From: Craterostigma plantagineum
Taxonomy: Eukaryota; Streptophyta; Magnoliopsida; Lamiales; Linderniaceae
DNA length: 64,000 nucleotides
Direction of reading: 5' to 3'
Assembly (NCBI GenBank): GCA_027422505.1
Contig: JAPQWV010000407.1
Location: forward strand, 372,001-436,000
Under the pieces are notes generated by a model. The model had not been told where the DNA came from. It did not search any database and saw only the letters and a program-made list of their open reading frames with translations. Of this stretch, positions 37,102 to 48,075 are shown piece after piece (position 1 is the first letter of the stretch; each line of letters starts with the position of its first letter). Both the position numbers and the translations under genes were made by a program.

Positions 37102-38629
37102 TTAAGGCTCGGCAGCAACGATGGACATACCCTTCGCCACGGTTTGGTAGTGAGAAGAAAATGCGGGCAGCATCGAAGGCTGAGTCTTGTACATGGGACT
37201 ATAAGCAATCTCTTCGTCAGTCGCATGTTCTGACGCAAGGTGATGATCTTGATCAGAAGCTGTACTAACTGGCGATGATGGTGATGCTGCAAGGTTCGAT
37301 TCAGCTAGTTGATCTACAGACGCTTCTTTACGGAGAACAGATTGAGGTATTACATAGGACTGAGGATGCAAAGGCGGGCGATTTGTAGCAGCGGAGATGC
37401 TATCGATGGGCTGATGAGGAGGCACTGAAGGTGCAAAATACAGAGGATATGGCTGATTGAGAGGAGAGTGGTGGGCTGGCATTTGATATATGCTGTAGTA
37501 AGGAGCCATGTATTGATGAGGGTAGTAAAGTCCAGCTTGGACTGAATTGGGCGGGTGAGATATGGGATATGAGGGCTCGTCGATTGTTGTCTTTTGCGTG
37601 GGAAGGTTATATGGGGTGCAAGAAACATAGACGTCGGCCTCGGACAAAGTTGATGATGGCGGTTCTGGGCTGAGCTGAATTAGTGGTTCTTGGCAAACTG
37701 CAATTTTGCTGCAAGAAAGATGAGAGAAATTCCCATATAATTCTCTTAACATCGAAAGAGGCACAGCAGAAAAAACTACATTGCAAAGACGCTTGATGAA
37801 AACTAATGCAGCTTAGACGATAGTCGCCGATCATGAAGATCAACACAACCACGTCCCATGGTAAAAATGACCAGTTAAAAGTTCTGCAATTAAGGATACA
37901 GCCTAGAATAGCACAGATTGCTATATGATAGGCTCTACTCTAAAGCCCTTCAAGTTTGCTAAACCATTGTTAGAAGCACTAGAATCATAATCCATCGATT
38001 CAGAGGAAATTTTTACGATTTCAGGGCAAATATCATTTCAGCAATGGAAGTAAACGGTAGTGGTACTTCAACGATTAACTCAACATAGTAAAAGAAAAAT
38101 TGAAATTTAATTACCTATCAATAGATGCAGATGAAGGAACCCTAATTGGCCCCTCCGAAACCCCAACGGGCGGCGAATTGGACGTGGAAAACGACGAGCC
38201 GGTGGACCCGAACGAGCTGCTCCTCTCCAGCGCCAACGATTCAGCCCCAGACGAAGAGTTTTTATCTTGATCGAACTTAATCGCCGGGAAAAGGAACAAT
38301 CTGATACGCGCCGGCGGAGCGATCCTATCGTGCTCCTCCAGCATATTCAGCAGATCCTCGTCGGTCAAAAGGGAAATCAGAGAGTCCAAATCCTCGTCGG
38401 GGAGCTGATACTTGAGGACACAAGGTCGATTTTGCAGGAGAGCTTTCGATATGTGGGCGATTAGATAGGACAGAGTTGTCGTGGCGCGACGGTCGACGGC
38501 GACGATTCGCGTCTCTCCGCCGAGGTAGGAGAGGGTCTTGGAATTCGGCCGCGGGAGGATGTGGCCGTTGTAACTGCACATCAGACGGAGCTTGGCCGCG
38601 GCCTTAAACGACGGCGGCGGAGCATCCAT
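37102..38629 (-). CDS. PB1-domain (octicosapeptide/Phox/Bem1p) protein
   Basis: Two exons, 38115-38629 and 37102-37708; 1122 nt, 373 aa. The N-terminal PB1 domain (about residues 12-105) has the basic lysine strand KLRLMCSYNGHILPRPN and the acidic OPCA-like segment YQLPDEDLDSLISLLTDEDL, so it could form head-to-tail dimers. The C-terminal two thirds are disordered: a Ser-rich linker, then a Pro/Tyr/His/Gln-rich low-complexity stretch (HQYMAPYYSIYQMPAHHSPL). Proteins with a lone PB1 domain and such tails form a large plant family with few assigned functions. The low-complexity tail suggests condensate formation, by inference only. Confidence 0.9.
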
Positions 38630-39307
38630 GGCGGAGATCTGTGGAGTAGCAGGTGGCGGGAGATGAAGTGAAGAGTGTAGGCGCTCTTACTGATTCATAA
38701 ATAGTTAAATATAATAAAACTAATAAATTATGGGCGCCTTAATTACGCTAGCATGATCGCGCGGCGTGGACAATATTAGTTAAATTAATTACTAAAATTA
38801 TAGTTATGGAACTTTTATGACAAAAAAACACGAATATCTATATTCTTTCTGGTGAAAAATAGGAAAAATATAAATTCTTTGTTTTTTTTATGACATGGCA
38901 TCGTGTAGTTCCCTAAGGCCTTCCTCAGTGCATATACCCAAAAAGCAGGTTTTTTGTGTGACACATCAGCGCCACCTCAAAAGTAAAAAACATCTACTTC
39001 AAAAACAGAACTCTTCCCCAACAATAAACCAAAAGAAGGTTTTTTTGGGGGACCCACATCAATTTCATTTAATTTTATTTAACTTATGATTTATATTTAT
39101 CTATTTTGTGTTTTCTCCCTTGTAAGAACAGAAGCTCGTTCATGTATGAAGACAGACGGATGAAATTCTCTCTTTTATGTCCTTCTTTAGCTCTATGAGC
39201 TCCACAGGCTTTATAGGATTCAAAAGGACATGATGGAAGAAGTCAAAAGGAACGAATTACACAAGCTTCAGATAATTTCGATCTGACCAATTTTAATGTC
39301 TAGATAA

Positions 39308-40492
39308 TTATTCCCCAGATAGGGCCCAAACATGCTCAATTAAGTCCTGTCGAAGCTTTAGATGTTTCTGCTTGTCTCTTAGTTGGACACCTCTCCTAAC
39401 GTAGTCACTAAATGCTCCAGTTGATCCTTGACTTACTTGTGGATGTGGAACAACCACATTTGGATCATCAGACCAATAGATCGCTGCACTTCCTTCATTT
39501 TCTATTATCATGTTGTGCAATATAATGCAAGTTAGCATTATATCCTTCAAGTTATTCTTGTACCAGAAACGAGTTGGACTGCCAATCATCGCCCAACGAG
39601 CTTGAAGCACTCCAAAGGCTCGTTCGACATCCTTCCTAGCAGCCTCTTGCATTCGTTTAAAATGCTGCCTCTTTGGATCTTGAGGACATGGAAAGCTTTT
39701 TACAAAAGCAGCCCACTCTGGATAAATTCCATCAGTAAGATAATATCCTTGATTATATTCCCTACCATTGATTGTAAAATTAACAGATGGAGCGCGTCCT
39801 TGCAAAGTATCCGTAAATAACGGAGATTGGTTGAGCACGTTTATGTCGTTGTTGGATCCCGCTACTCCGAAGTAGGCATGCCATATCCATAAATCAGCAG
39901 AGGCAACTGCTTCGAGCATGATTGTTGGAACGCCATGATCGCCGCGTGTGAATTGGCCTTTCCAAGCTGTCGGACAGTTCCTCCATTCCCAGTGCATGCA
40001 ATCAAGGCTCCCAAGCATTCCGGGAAATCCGTGTCTTTCTTCGTGCATTTGTAACAACCTTTGACAATCCAAGGCGTTAGGCTTTCTCAAGTATTTTTCG
40101 CCAAATAGTTCGATCACACAACGACAAAAGTTAAGGAGACATTCTACAGATGTTGTTTCGCCGACTCGTAGGTACTCATCCCAATGGTCGGAAGCTCCAC
40201 CATATGCCAATTGGCGAATGGCCACTGTGCACTTTTGTAGTGACGAGAACCCTTTTTTCCCAACTGCATCTACCCTCCACCGGAAATACTCATCGTGGGA
40301 CTCAAGTGCATCAACAATGCGCAAGAACAACTCTCTCGACATACGAAAACGTCGGCGAAACGTCTCACTTCCGTATACCGGATCTTCAGAGAAGTAGTCG
40401 AGGTAGAGTCTTCTATGCCCTGCCTCGCGATTTCGGTCCACATACTTTCTTCGTTTTCTAGCACCGCCAGCAGAAAGTCCCATCACGACCAA
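39308..40492 (-). CDS. Harbinger transposase (HARBI1-like DDE nuclease, ORF2)
   Basis: An intronless open frame of about 394 codons. The DDE nuclease motifs are intact: GSLDCMHWEWRNCP (first Asp), GYYLTDGIYPEWA (second Asp) and RKDVERAFGVLQARW (Glu). The N-terminal helix-turn-helix-like part (RNREAGHRRLYLDYFSEDPV) is normal for plant copies. The frame opens at a TTG; the first in-frame ATG is at 40483. An upstream ATG at 40610 in another frame encodes a leader (ESGSLVEFMFDDTIEKEVQS) that looks like the usual acidic N-terminus and then shifts out of frame near 40490. So a one-base frameshift near the start has probably split the ORF. The enzyme cuts and inserts TIR elements at TWA sites together with ORF1. 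Confidence 0.92.
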   Translation of the reverse strand: MVVMGLSAGGARKRRKYVDRNREAGHRRLYLDYFSEDPVYGSETFRRRFRMSRELFLRIVDALESHDEYFRWRVDAVGKKGFSSLQKCTVAIRQLAYGGASDHWDEYLRVGETTSVECLLNFCRCVIELFGEKYLRKPNALDCQRLLQMHEERHGFPGMLGSLDCMHWEWRNCPTAWKGQFTRGDHGVPTIMLEAVASADLWIWHAYFGVAGSNNDINVLNQSPLFTDTLQGRAPSVNFTINGREYNQGYYLTDGIYPEWAAFVKSFPCPQDPKRQHFKRMQEAARKDVERAFGVLQARWAMIGSPTRFWYKNNLKDIMLTCIILHNMIIENEGSAAIYWSDDPNVVVPHPQVSQGSTGAFSDYVRRGVQLRDKQKHLKLRQDLIEHVWALSGE

Positions 40493-40631
40493 GTAAATCT
40501 TGTTGTTTTTTAAGCAATGACTGTACTTCTTTCTCTATCGTGTCATCAAACATAAACTCAACAAGACTACCACTTTCGGATGATTGAGAAGATGATGAAT
40601 GAGAAGACATGTTTGACAGAATGATCATCTG

Positions 40632-41390
40632 TCATCTTTGAGGGGGTTCTGCTTTTCCTTTGCCCTTCCCAGTACGCCTTGCTGCGTTCCTTCCCATTGG
40701 GCGAGGGGGTTCTGCACTGGCTTCCTCTACATGTTCTGAGGCAGTGTTTGAAGACACCACATACTCACCAGTTGTCGAGACTCTTGACTTTTTTGATCCA
40801 CGAACATCACAATCTGGATCGGCAAATTTCGGACTGTCTTTCAATACTTCCCATGCCTTGATTTGTACAAAATTGAAACCATATTTCTCTTTAAATTGAA
40901 CCTTCGCTTTTTCTACAATATCAGCATCACTGCACCCACTTCCCCATGCCTTTTTCTCCTGATTGTAGCAGCAATTGAACCATTTCGCGTGTTTCTGTAG
41001 TGTGTAGTAATGCGACTTCAATTTAGCAGGAGATCGAAATATCATGTCAGCTGAACGGTTATTGTTGTAAGCATCGGCAATCCGAATCCACATTTGCTCC
41101 GACTTTTGATCGTTTCCGATGACAGAATCTGTGCTGATATCGAGCCAACAACTCACGAGAAGAGCATTTTCATCAAAAGAGTAAGGATTTTTCTTAGCGG
41201 CAGAAGCCGGTGATGGAACTTCAGTGGCCTCAAAGTCGGCAGCGAGATTTACCCGATCAAGTCCTGTTGGAGAGAATTGAGAAGAAAAAGACGAACGCTG
41301 AGAGTTCGGAGATGCACTGTCTCTGCCTGTGCCGATGGTCGTATGCGATCCGTATCTCGGATGAGGAGCCATGTAGGGATTGGGATACAT
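40632..41390 (-). CDS. Harbinger ORF1: Myb/SANT-like DNA-binding accessory protein
   Basis: An open frame of 252 codons from the first ATG (MYPNPYMAPH). The trihelix/Myb-like domain is clear: NPYSFDENALLVSCWLDIST, QKSEQMWIRIADAYNNNR and LKSHYYTLQKHAKWFN. A NAM-associated C-terminal region follows (YGFNFVQIKAWEVLKDSPKF). In PIF/Harbinger elements this protein binds subterminal DNA and brings the transposase to the nucleus. The frame stays open about 45 codons upstream of the ATG (NPNYHIDLPKNFPQNNS and more) with no ATG, so the true start is probably lost or on a missing exon. Such genes are often mislabelled as glutathione S-transferase T3-like. Confidence 0.9.
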   Translation of the reverse strand: MYPNPYMAPHPRYGSHTTIGTGRDSASPNSQRSSFSSQFSPTGLDRVNLAADFEATEVPSPASAAKKNPYSFDENALLVSCWLDISTDSVIGNDQKSEQMWIRIADAYNNNRSADMIFRSPAKLKSHYYTLQKHAKWFNCCYNQEKKAWGSGCSDADIVEKAKVQFKEKYGFNFVQIKAWEVLKDSPKFADPDCDVRGSKKSRVSTTGEYVVSSNTASEHVEEASAEPPRPMGRNAARRTGKGKGKAEPPQR

Positions 41391-41520
41391 GAAGAATGGT
41401 GGTGCAGCAAATGAATTATTCTGAGGAAAATTTTTTGGAAGATCAATATGATAATTTGGATTCTGAGGATTGAAGTTGGCATGTTCATTTGGGCCTTGAG
41501 GACTACACTTGGTTTCGTGA

Positions 41521-42116
41521 GAAAAGCTTCTACTGTGATTTTAATTTTTCACCCAATTATTTTCTTCTATAAGCACATACATAATCAACTCTACTGTTCT
41601 AGAAGCCCATGATGTAATGAATTTTAATTTCTTCCTCTTTCTATTATCGTATGTGCATAACAACTAACACGCCATCAAGTTTGATTCTTTGAACGTTGAA
41701 CAGAAAAGATTGATTGATTGATGTTGCCATATATTTAATTTTTGGTCAAATTGAGGACATCAACAAGACGATGGAGACGCATGAAATTCTAATTATAAAT
41801 ATCTCTAAACAAACTAATCAAACTCTAACCAAGACACGAGATAATTCGATAAGCTTGGCTTGATTTATTACCGTTCCTTCAAAATTGTCTTTTCTTAATC
41901 ATTATTATCACTTCATCGAGAAAAACAAGATAGTCCCAACTATTATATTACTTATTATCCCCACCGTCTATATTGACTCTGGCTTTATTTCCTTGACCAA
42001 GACTGAACTTACACACTATAAAATCTTACCAAAACTACAACCTCCGAGAAAACCAAACAAGAAGTTTCACACTATACCATAGATCTTATCTAACAAATTC
42101 AATTCTAATCTCAAAC
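41521..42116. other. Upstream region of the small basic protein gene
   Basis: AT-rich; no gene seen and no inverted terminus of the Harbinger element recognised. Confidence 0.5.
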
Positions 42117-42527
42117 ATGGACATCATACCATACGCAAGGAGCATAAGGCAGCTCTACAGAAGAAAGAGAGGCTACAACAAATTATCTTCCCCAAACAGA
42201 AGAAGCATAAAAGTTGTAAGATTTGGAGCTGCCAAGCGATCATGGAGGCTCAATCTTTCCCCGAGGATTCGTGTAATGATCAAGCTATCTTCTCCATTAA
42301 AGCTATGGTACAAGTTAAGGAACGCTTACGTCAACATGATGCTTAGGCTTGCCATAACCTCGGGATCTTCGAACAGCGCCAACGTATTTGGTAATAAGAG
42401 GATCCCTAATAAGGCACATGATGATGGCAGAGATGCGAAGTATTCGAGGAGCGAGTTCGAGAGCAGATTGATGCTTGAGATTTACAAGAACATGGTTGCT
42501 TCTTATGAATTGGGCTACAATAAATAG
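42117..42527 (+). CDS. Small basic plant protein of unknown function
   Basis: An intronless ORF of 136 aa. The N-terminal half is strongly basic (RRKRGYNKLSSPNRRSIKVV, then RFGAAKRSWRLNLSPRIRVM). A central KLWYKLRNAYVNMMLRLAI block and a C-terminal SRSEFESRLMLEIYKNMVAS helix follow. The block order matches a family of plant small proteins I remember as uncharacterised, with LW.KL.NAYM.MML and EFE..L..EIYK. Net positive charge suggests nucleic-acid or membrane association. A clean start after a 5' leader and the family pattern support a real gene. Confidence 0.8.
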   Translation: MDIIPYARSIRQLYRRKRGYNKLSSPNRRSIKVVRFGAAKRSWRLNLSPRIRVMIKLSSPLKLWYKLRNAYVNMMLRLAITSGSSNSANVFGNKRIPNKAHDDGRDAKYSRSEFESRLMLEIYKNMVASYELGYNK

Positions 42528-42974
42528 TTAAGAAGATGATTGATAAGGGTTTTTTTTTTTTTATCTTGCCTGTGTTATTACAATGATGATGATGATGATG
42601 GTGATGATGAATGTAAGAAGGGTTAATCGTGTAAACAAAGGCTTGTTGGCTTCAATTGCAAAGAAAAAAAAAACTCGAAGAGAGCCAAGAAAAGTCGTAT
42701 ATTTCATCCTTAAATTAATAATAAAATACAATCAAGACAAATTTCTGAAAAGTAGACAGGAATAGCTTCGATCGACAATTACATGAAAGCCAAATTGGTT
42801 TACAATTGTAAGTGCGTGCCGTTATCGTTGGAGAAGGAGCCGATCCTTTTCTTTGTTTTTATAAATTAGCGACCACAAGGCAACCTGACGATGAGGATGA
42901 TTTCAAAATGAAATATATAGGAAGATTTTTTTGGGGAAAAGGGGTAAATTAAGAAAAAAATTAATTAATAAGAA
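42528..42974. other. Convergent 3' flanks with an (ATG)n microsatellite
   Basis: A (GAT)n run at about 42582-42610. No gene seen. Confidence 0.6.
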
Positions 42975-43943
42975 TCACCCAAGCTTAAGAGAAATGCCGT
43001 CTGAGCTATTATCATCATCATAGTACTCAGACGAATGGCCTTCATCGGACAGTAGTACGAGGTTGTCTGTGGCGGCGGCATTGCTTATCACAACAAGCTA
43101 ATGGTGATGATAGTTAGTAATTGGAAAATATATTAAAATTTTAATATAATATGCATATATATTATGTATTTCTTATGCTTAGAAGGTGGAGATGATTGAA
43201 AACCTGTCGTCTCAAGCGTTCATTCTTCTGCATTAGTTGCATGCTCTGAGAATATATTCGTTATCCAAAAAAGATGCGCCATCTGTATTATAAATACGTA
43301 TATGAAGGAAGAAGAAGGAACCTTCTCATGAAGTTGATCGATCTCTCTCCTGATTTTCTCTCCCTGTCAAATAATTGAATATGAAAAATAAATAATGACC
43401 TTTTTTTCGAATTTTAATTAATTATTAACCATTTTGAATAATGAACCGAACTTTCTTCTCCATCACGCGATTCAATCCAGTTTCAAGTAACTTTTCGAGT
43501 CGCTGTAGTTCGTGAATGGGTACACCTTGAAGCTCCTCGCCTCTCATATGCCTATTATTTAATCATAATCGTAAGTAGTCGAAAATAGGGAAATTTCTAC
43601 AATAGTATACCTAAGTTGTATATATTTTTTTATTTAATGATAACCTAACCTGAGTTGGAGGCTTCTCTCGGCCACTTCGTTATTTAATCTCGAGCGAGTG
43701 ATGTCTTGAACAAGCTGCAATTTTTTATTTAATGATCGATCGAGGAAAAAGGCCAATAAAATTAGATATATTACATATATGTATTTAAATTTATTATTAC
43801 CTGCAGCTCAAGTGATGGCTGTTCCAATTTATCAAGGTTGTTAGGATGGAGATTACGTCTTTCCATTACATCTTTCACGCTTCATATATATACAATCATA
43901 AGAACAAATAAATAAAAAGCCAAAGAATGTCTTAATTAAAAGC

Positions 43944-44002
<59 letters not shown>

Positions 44003-44185
44003 TGCTGAGCTGGCAAACTCAAAGAGCTTGCCTGTAGAAGAGAAGATGATGAGAGCAACATCAGCATCACAGAGAACTGATAACTCCTTAGCTTTCTTAA
44101 AAAGCCCTCTTCTTCTCTTAGAGAATGTCACTTGACGAGCAGTTGAGTTATCGATTCTCTTTATCTGAACTTTTTCCCTCGCCAT
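42975..44185 (-). CDS. SVP-like: SVP/AGL24-like MIKC MADS-box transcription factor
   Basis: Seven exons: 44001-44185, 43801-43879, 43650-43714, 43452-43551, 43322-43363, 43204-43245, 42975-43097. They sum to 636 nt, giving 211 aa. The MADS domain ([20 protein letters not shown]) and the K-box ([20 protein letters not shown] and [20 protein letters not shown]) are complete, and the C-terminus [10 protein letters not shown] is typical of the StMADS11 clade (SVP, AGL24, JOINTLESS). These proteins bind CArG boxes and time flowering, dormancy and abscission. The first 5' splice site (AAG/GTCTCT) directly abuts a (CT)27 run on the coding strand, 43946-43999. Confidence 0.95.
43946..43999. repeat. 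(GA)27 microsatellite touching a splice donor
   Basis: Fifty-four bases of perfect GA repeat on the plus strand, read as (CT)27 in the first intron of the SVP-like gene. The donor GT overlaps the last unit, so the intron begins GTCTCTCTC. Confidence 0.95.
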
Positions 44186-46418
44186 GGTTTATTCTAACCT
44201 CAGAATAACTCTTACCGAAGGAAATACACTCACAAAGGTAGCAAAATCCGAGGTCAAGATAGATCCGTGAACACTTAAACAAGACAGCATGTTGCCATAT
44301 TTAGAGAGGAAGAAAAGAACAAACCCTAAAGAACATAAAATGAAAAGCGACAGATATACACATGGTCAATGCTTTACACATTCAGGAAATTAGAAAAAAA
44401 AAACGGTATCTGCTTTTGTTCGATGGTTAAAAGTTCATCCATCGAACGAATACAAGGAGAGGATAGATTAGGTTTACGGGGTGTCTGAAAATATGGCTTG
44501 TCTTTGTAGGAAAGGAATGGGTCACAAAATACTAATATTTGTGAAACACTGTAGACTTATATAGTTAAAGAACCCTTGGGAAACTGCGGTTTGAAATCAA
44601 CAGTATCAGTGAATGATGTAAAAGGCGATTGGCGTACGGAGTTTCATCAGTAAGTAACGTTGTCAGTAAATCTCTTTTTATATTTTTTCGAGTACTGTTT
44701 GAGAGAGAGAGAGAGACGCGACGCCCAGACATATATGGGCCTTGATAAGCTGTTATTTAATGGGCCAGAGCTTGTACATAAGCCCATTTCACGAACCATA
44801 AAAAAGTAGAGTAAGTAACAAGTTGTTCTTGCAGAAAATATTCAAAGTTATTTAGTAATAAATATTCAACAGTACATTACTTACCTTTTTTTCTTCATTT
44901 TGAATTTCTTGGTCAAAAAACATCGAACAAACATATTGGAACCGTCCATTTACTTTAGTCCTTTATTGTCTACTTGGTGTTCTCACTCGAGTCCAACACA
45001 TGTTCTTTTCTCTCTTCATTGTCTACTCCCTCCTAATGTCAAGTCCTTATCTTAGAAGTATTATATCTAATCTTTTGGAGAATATACTATATTTTAATGT
45101 TTCTTCATTAGCATGTGATTTATATGATTTTATTTCTTGATATCTATTCTTGGTCCTCCTTTTTGGTTGAAGAAACCTGTAATAGGTTCACACTGTCAGA
45201 TTTCATTCGTTGAAGCGTATGAAATAATATATACATTCTCTTTTATCATCATTCGTACAATATACAGAGTAATTCTCGGGCAGTAAACTTAAACTTGTGA
45301 GTCTAAAGCTTTCACAGTTTAGGCAATAACGTTGAAGTCGGTAAAGACATAGAACTGCAGAGGTTCTTGTGTAGTGTAGTTACAAATGGACAAGTTTTAT
45401 TTTATTTCTTCATTTAGTTCTTGATTTATTTTTATGTTTCGTAGGAAGGGACCCGCCAAATAATTCTGGTGTCACATCGAAATAAAATGATTGCGCTTTT
45501 GAAAATCTCCACTCAAGAATTAAGTGAAATCCTCACTGTCGAAGAAAACCCTAAAGCTGTACGGTAATGTTAGAGCCTGCGTAACTGTGTGTTTTTTCTT
45601 AGTTGTAATAGATTCTCTTTTGTTCTTGCTTTTCGCTTGGATTCGTCGTTGTAATGATTTTTATCTGCGTATTATTGCACTTTTTTTATGGGCAGGGCTA
45701 AAGACGCAATTTAGAAAGGTGTTTTTTAAGATCCGTGATTATAGGCTTCATTTTGACGTTAGAAAGAAAAGTAAGAAAAGAAATTATATTATAGTTGGTA
45801 ATAGTTTTCTCGGAGGAATATTCAATCTTGATATTAATACCTTACGTATGATATTTAGTTAAAATAATCTCCATAAAGAAGCTATTTTCCTAAAGAAATA
45901 AGTTAGTACAAAACCTAATAAGATGTCTTGCAAATTTTCTTGCAAACACAAGTTGAAGTCAGATTCCTTTGTCTGCACGGCGATTCTGCTATGTCACAAA
46001 AGATTTCATAATTCAGGTTAATAAACTATATACAAAGATATATATATTGTGTGTATGTATTAATATCAGAACCACAAAATGTTTCATCATAATTAGATTT
46101 AAAAAAAAAATACCTACATATATCCTTTCCTATAAATGACAAATAATTACTGCAGTTTCTGCACGCGCATATCTTCCTTTGAATTCAAGATCGAATCATC
46201 ATCAATTCTCCCCTTTACGTCCTAATTTGTTATTAAATAATTAAAGTATTTACTTTTCTTTTTTTTTTTTTCTGGTGTAAAAGGGTTTTCTTTTGTATTT
46301 TGTTGACTTCCCTCTCATTATTTTCTTTATATTATCTTCTCACCTGTTATGATCAATCTGATAGATATATACATATATATAACAACCTTCGCTGAAACAA
46401 AATTTCCAGACAAAAAAG
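44186..46418. other. Intergenic region between divergent MADS and bHLH genes
   Basis: Site II cores (TGGGCC and AAGCCCA) lie at 44735-44788. A 9-bp inverted repeat, GTTCGATGG/CCATCGAAC, sits at 44418-44447. An open frame at 45524-45862 has a hydrophobic biased composition and no family likeness, so I do not call it. No gene seen. Confidence 0.5.
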
Positions 46419-47283
46419 ATGTTCTCCATACCAAACCTGTATGAACTTGGCGGCGCATGTTCAGATTCTTACGACCATCTTCTTCATAGCATGCTCAACG
46501 ATAATTATTCGCCATTACAATCGTCAGATGATGCTGATCAAATAAACCAAATTCTTAGCCCAAGATCCATGGCAGAAGCTAAAGCAGTTGCAGCGAACAA
46601 CAGCCACAAAGAAGCTGAACGAAGGAGAAGGAAGAGAATCAATGGCCACATTTCAACCCTCAAATCCATTCTCCCAAACACTGCCAAGGTTTCAAATCCA
46701 AAGATTTACGCATATCAATAACATCCTTCGTCTTTTTCTCGAGCTTACAACAGAAATGTAATGTTGTTTTGATGGCGTTATTCAGACAGACAAAGCATCG
46801 TTACTGAGCGAAGCCGTTCGAAGAATTAGAGAGCTCAAGAAAACGGCTTCAGAATTAGAAGACGGCGACGATCCAAACAACAAGGCGTTGAAGTTAATGA
46901 TCCCAAGCGAAACAGATGAGCTCAAAATAAGCTCCTGTGAAGATAACTCGGGCGCGATAAAGGTCAGCTTGTGCTGCGATGATCGCCCTGAGATGATCGT
47001 AGACATAAACCAAGCCCTCAATTCTGTCCAAGCGAAGGTTGTAAGAGCAGAAATGTCAACGCTTGGAGGTAGAACCAAGAGTGTTTTGTGGGTTAAGATC
47101 ATTCATAATGCTGCTAATGACGATGGTATTGTTAATGGTGTCGAGGGTGAGAGCGATGTGTGCTTGGGAACGTTGAGAAGGGCGATGAAGACGGTCATAG
47201 AGAACAAGTCTACTTTATTGGTCGGTAATAATAATAGTCAGGGATTGCCGGGGAATAAACGCCAACGTTACTATCACTTGTGA
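46419..47283 (+). CDS. bHLH transcription factor (bHLH30/32/106/107-like)
   Basis: Two exons, 46419-46688 and 46786-47283; 768 nt, 255 aa. The basic region NSHKEAERRRRKRINGHIST has the His-Glu-Arg pattern for E/G-box binding. The helix-loop-helix continues across the intron (LKSILPNTAK, then TDKASLLSEAVRRIRELKKT). A C-terminal ACT-like part follows (IKVSLCCDDRPEMIVDINQA). Related Arabidopsis proteins include bHLH106, linked to salt tolerance, and the AKS/TMO5-like relatives; the exact orthologue cannot be set here. Confidence 0.92.
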
Positions 47284-48075
47284 TGATAATGAGATCGCTT
47301 TTCGCTTCTTTTAATTATTACTATTATTTTTGTTTTTGGTTCATTTTCTTCTTTTTTTTATGAAGGGGGTGGGGGGTGGTGGATTTTTTTATTAGGGTTT
47401 TATGAAGGGGATGTGTCTTAGTGAAATGGGACCACCTTTGTTGATGATGTTTTGGTGTACTTTGAATCGAATTGTAGTTTTTTTCATATTGGTACTTTTC
47501 ATCATGATATTTATGTATACATATTATATATCTATATATATGGACGTAGACATTTTTTTAGAGCACTTGCACTTATATATACGGGGCGTTTCTATATCAG
47601 GCCCCTTCATAAGTTCCCTTTTGAGTTCAGGCCCCCTTCACATTATATATAGTTTTAAGGACCAAGTATAAATAAAATTCAAAGTAAATGACATAATCAA
47701 TGATAATGCCCCTTGTAGTGTTATATAAAGAGGTATGAATTGCTATAATTATGTTACCAGATGTTATTCAAATGATATCAATCAAAAAAACTATTTCAAC
47801 GATCGATTTGCAACAAATTTTCGAGACAAACTCAAGACGTGTATATCGCAATACACAACTCAAACGCCCTGCAAAATGTTTGAGTTACACTTTATCTTTT
47901 CTTCTAATATTCAGCGGTAACGAACTAAATTAGTAAAAGCCCATATACAGCAATGTTTTTTCCCACCTAATTTTCCCTTTTCTACAGATTATCTAACTTA
48001 CGTACCTTGAAAGTATACACAGCCAATTCGCCGTCGACCAGCAGATCCAAAATTGAAGCGAGATGGCTAAAAATT
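47284..48075. other. Convergent 3' flanks of the bHLH and UBP genes
   Basis: AT-rich with (TA)n stretches near 47520; nothing recognisable. Confidence 0.5.

Larger units (their letters stand above)
38917..41520 (-). mobile_element. PIF/Harbinger DNA transposon carrying both ORFs
   Basis: Contains an ORF2 DDE transposase and an ORF1 Myb/SANT-like protein in the usual order on the minus strand. A plausible terminus GGCCTTCCTCAGTGCATA starts at 38917 directly after a TAA (38914-38916). The matching inverted terminus was not found to the right of ORF1 (41390-42116), so the 5' end with respect to the ORFs is either truncated or strongly diverged; the right limit given is approximate. ORF1 also lacks a convincing start, fitting 5' damage. 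Confidence 0.85.

Noticed and set aside
38914..38945. The 8.5-kb TIR element as a deletion derivative of the Harbinger element at 38.9 kb
   Set aside because: Their terminal sequences (GGGGTCGTTTGATA versus GGCCTTCCTCAGTG) differ, although both show TAA flanks.
45524..45862. 112-codon open frame as a membrane protein gene
   Set aside because: Composition is that of translated AT-rich DNA, with no family likeness, no homologous blocks and no supporting context.
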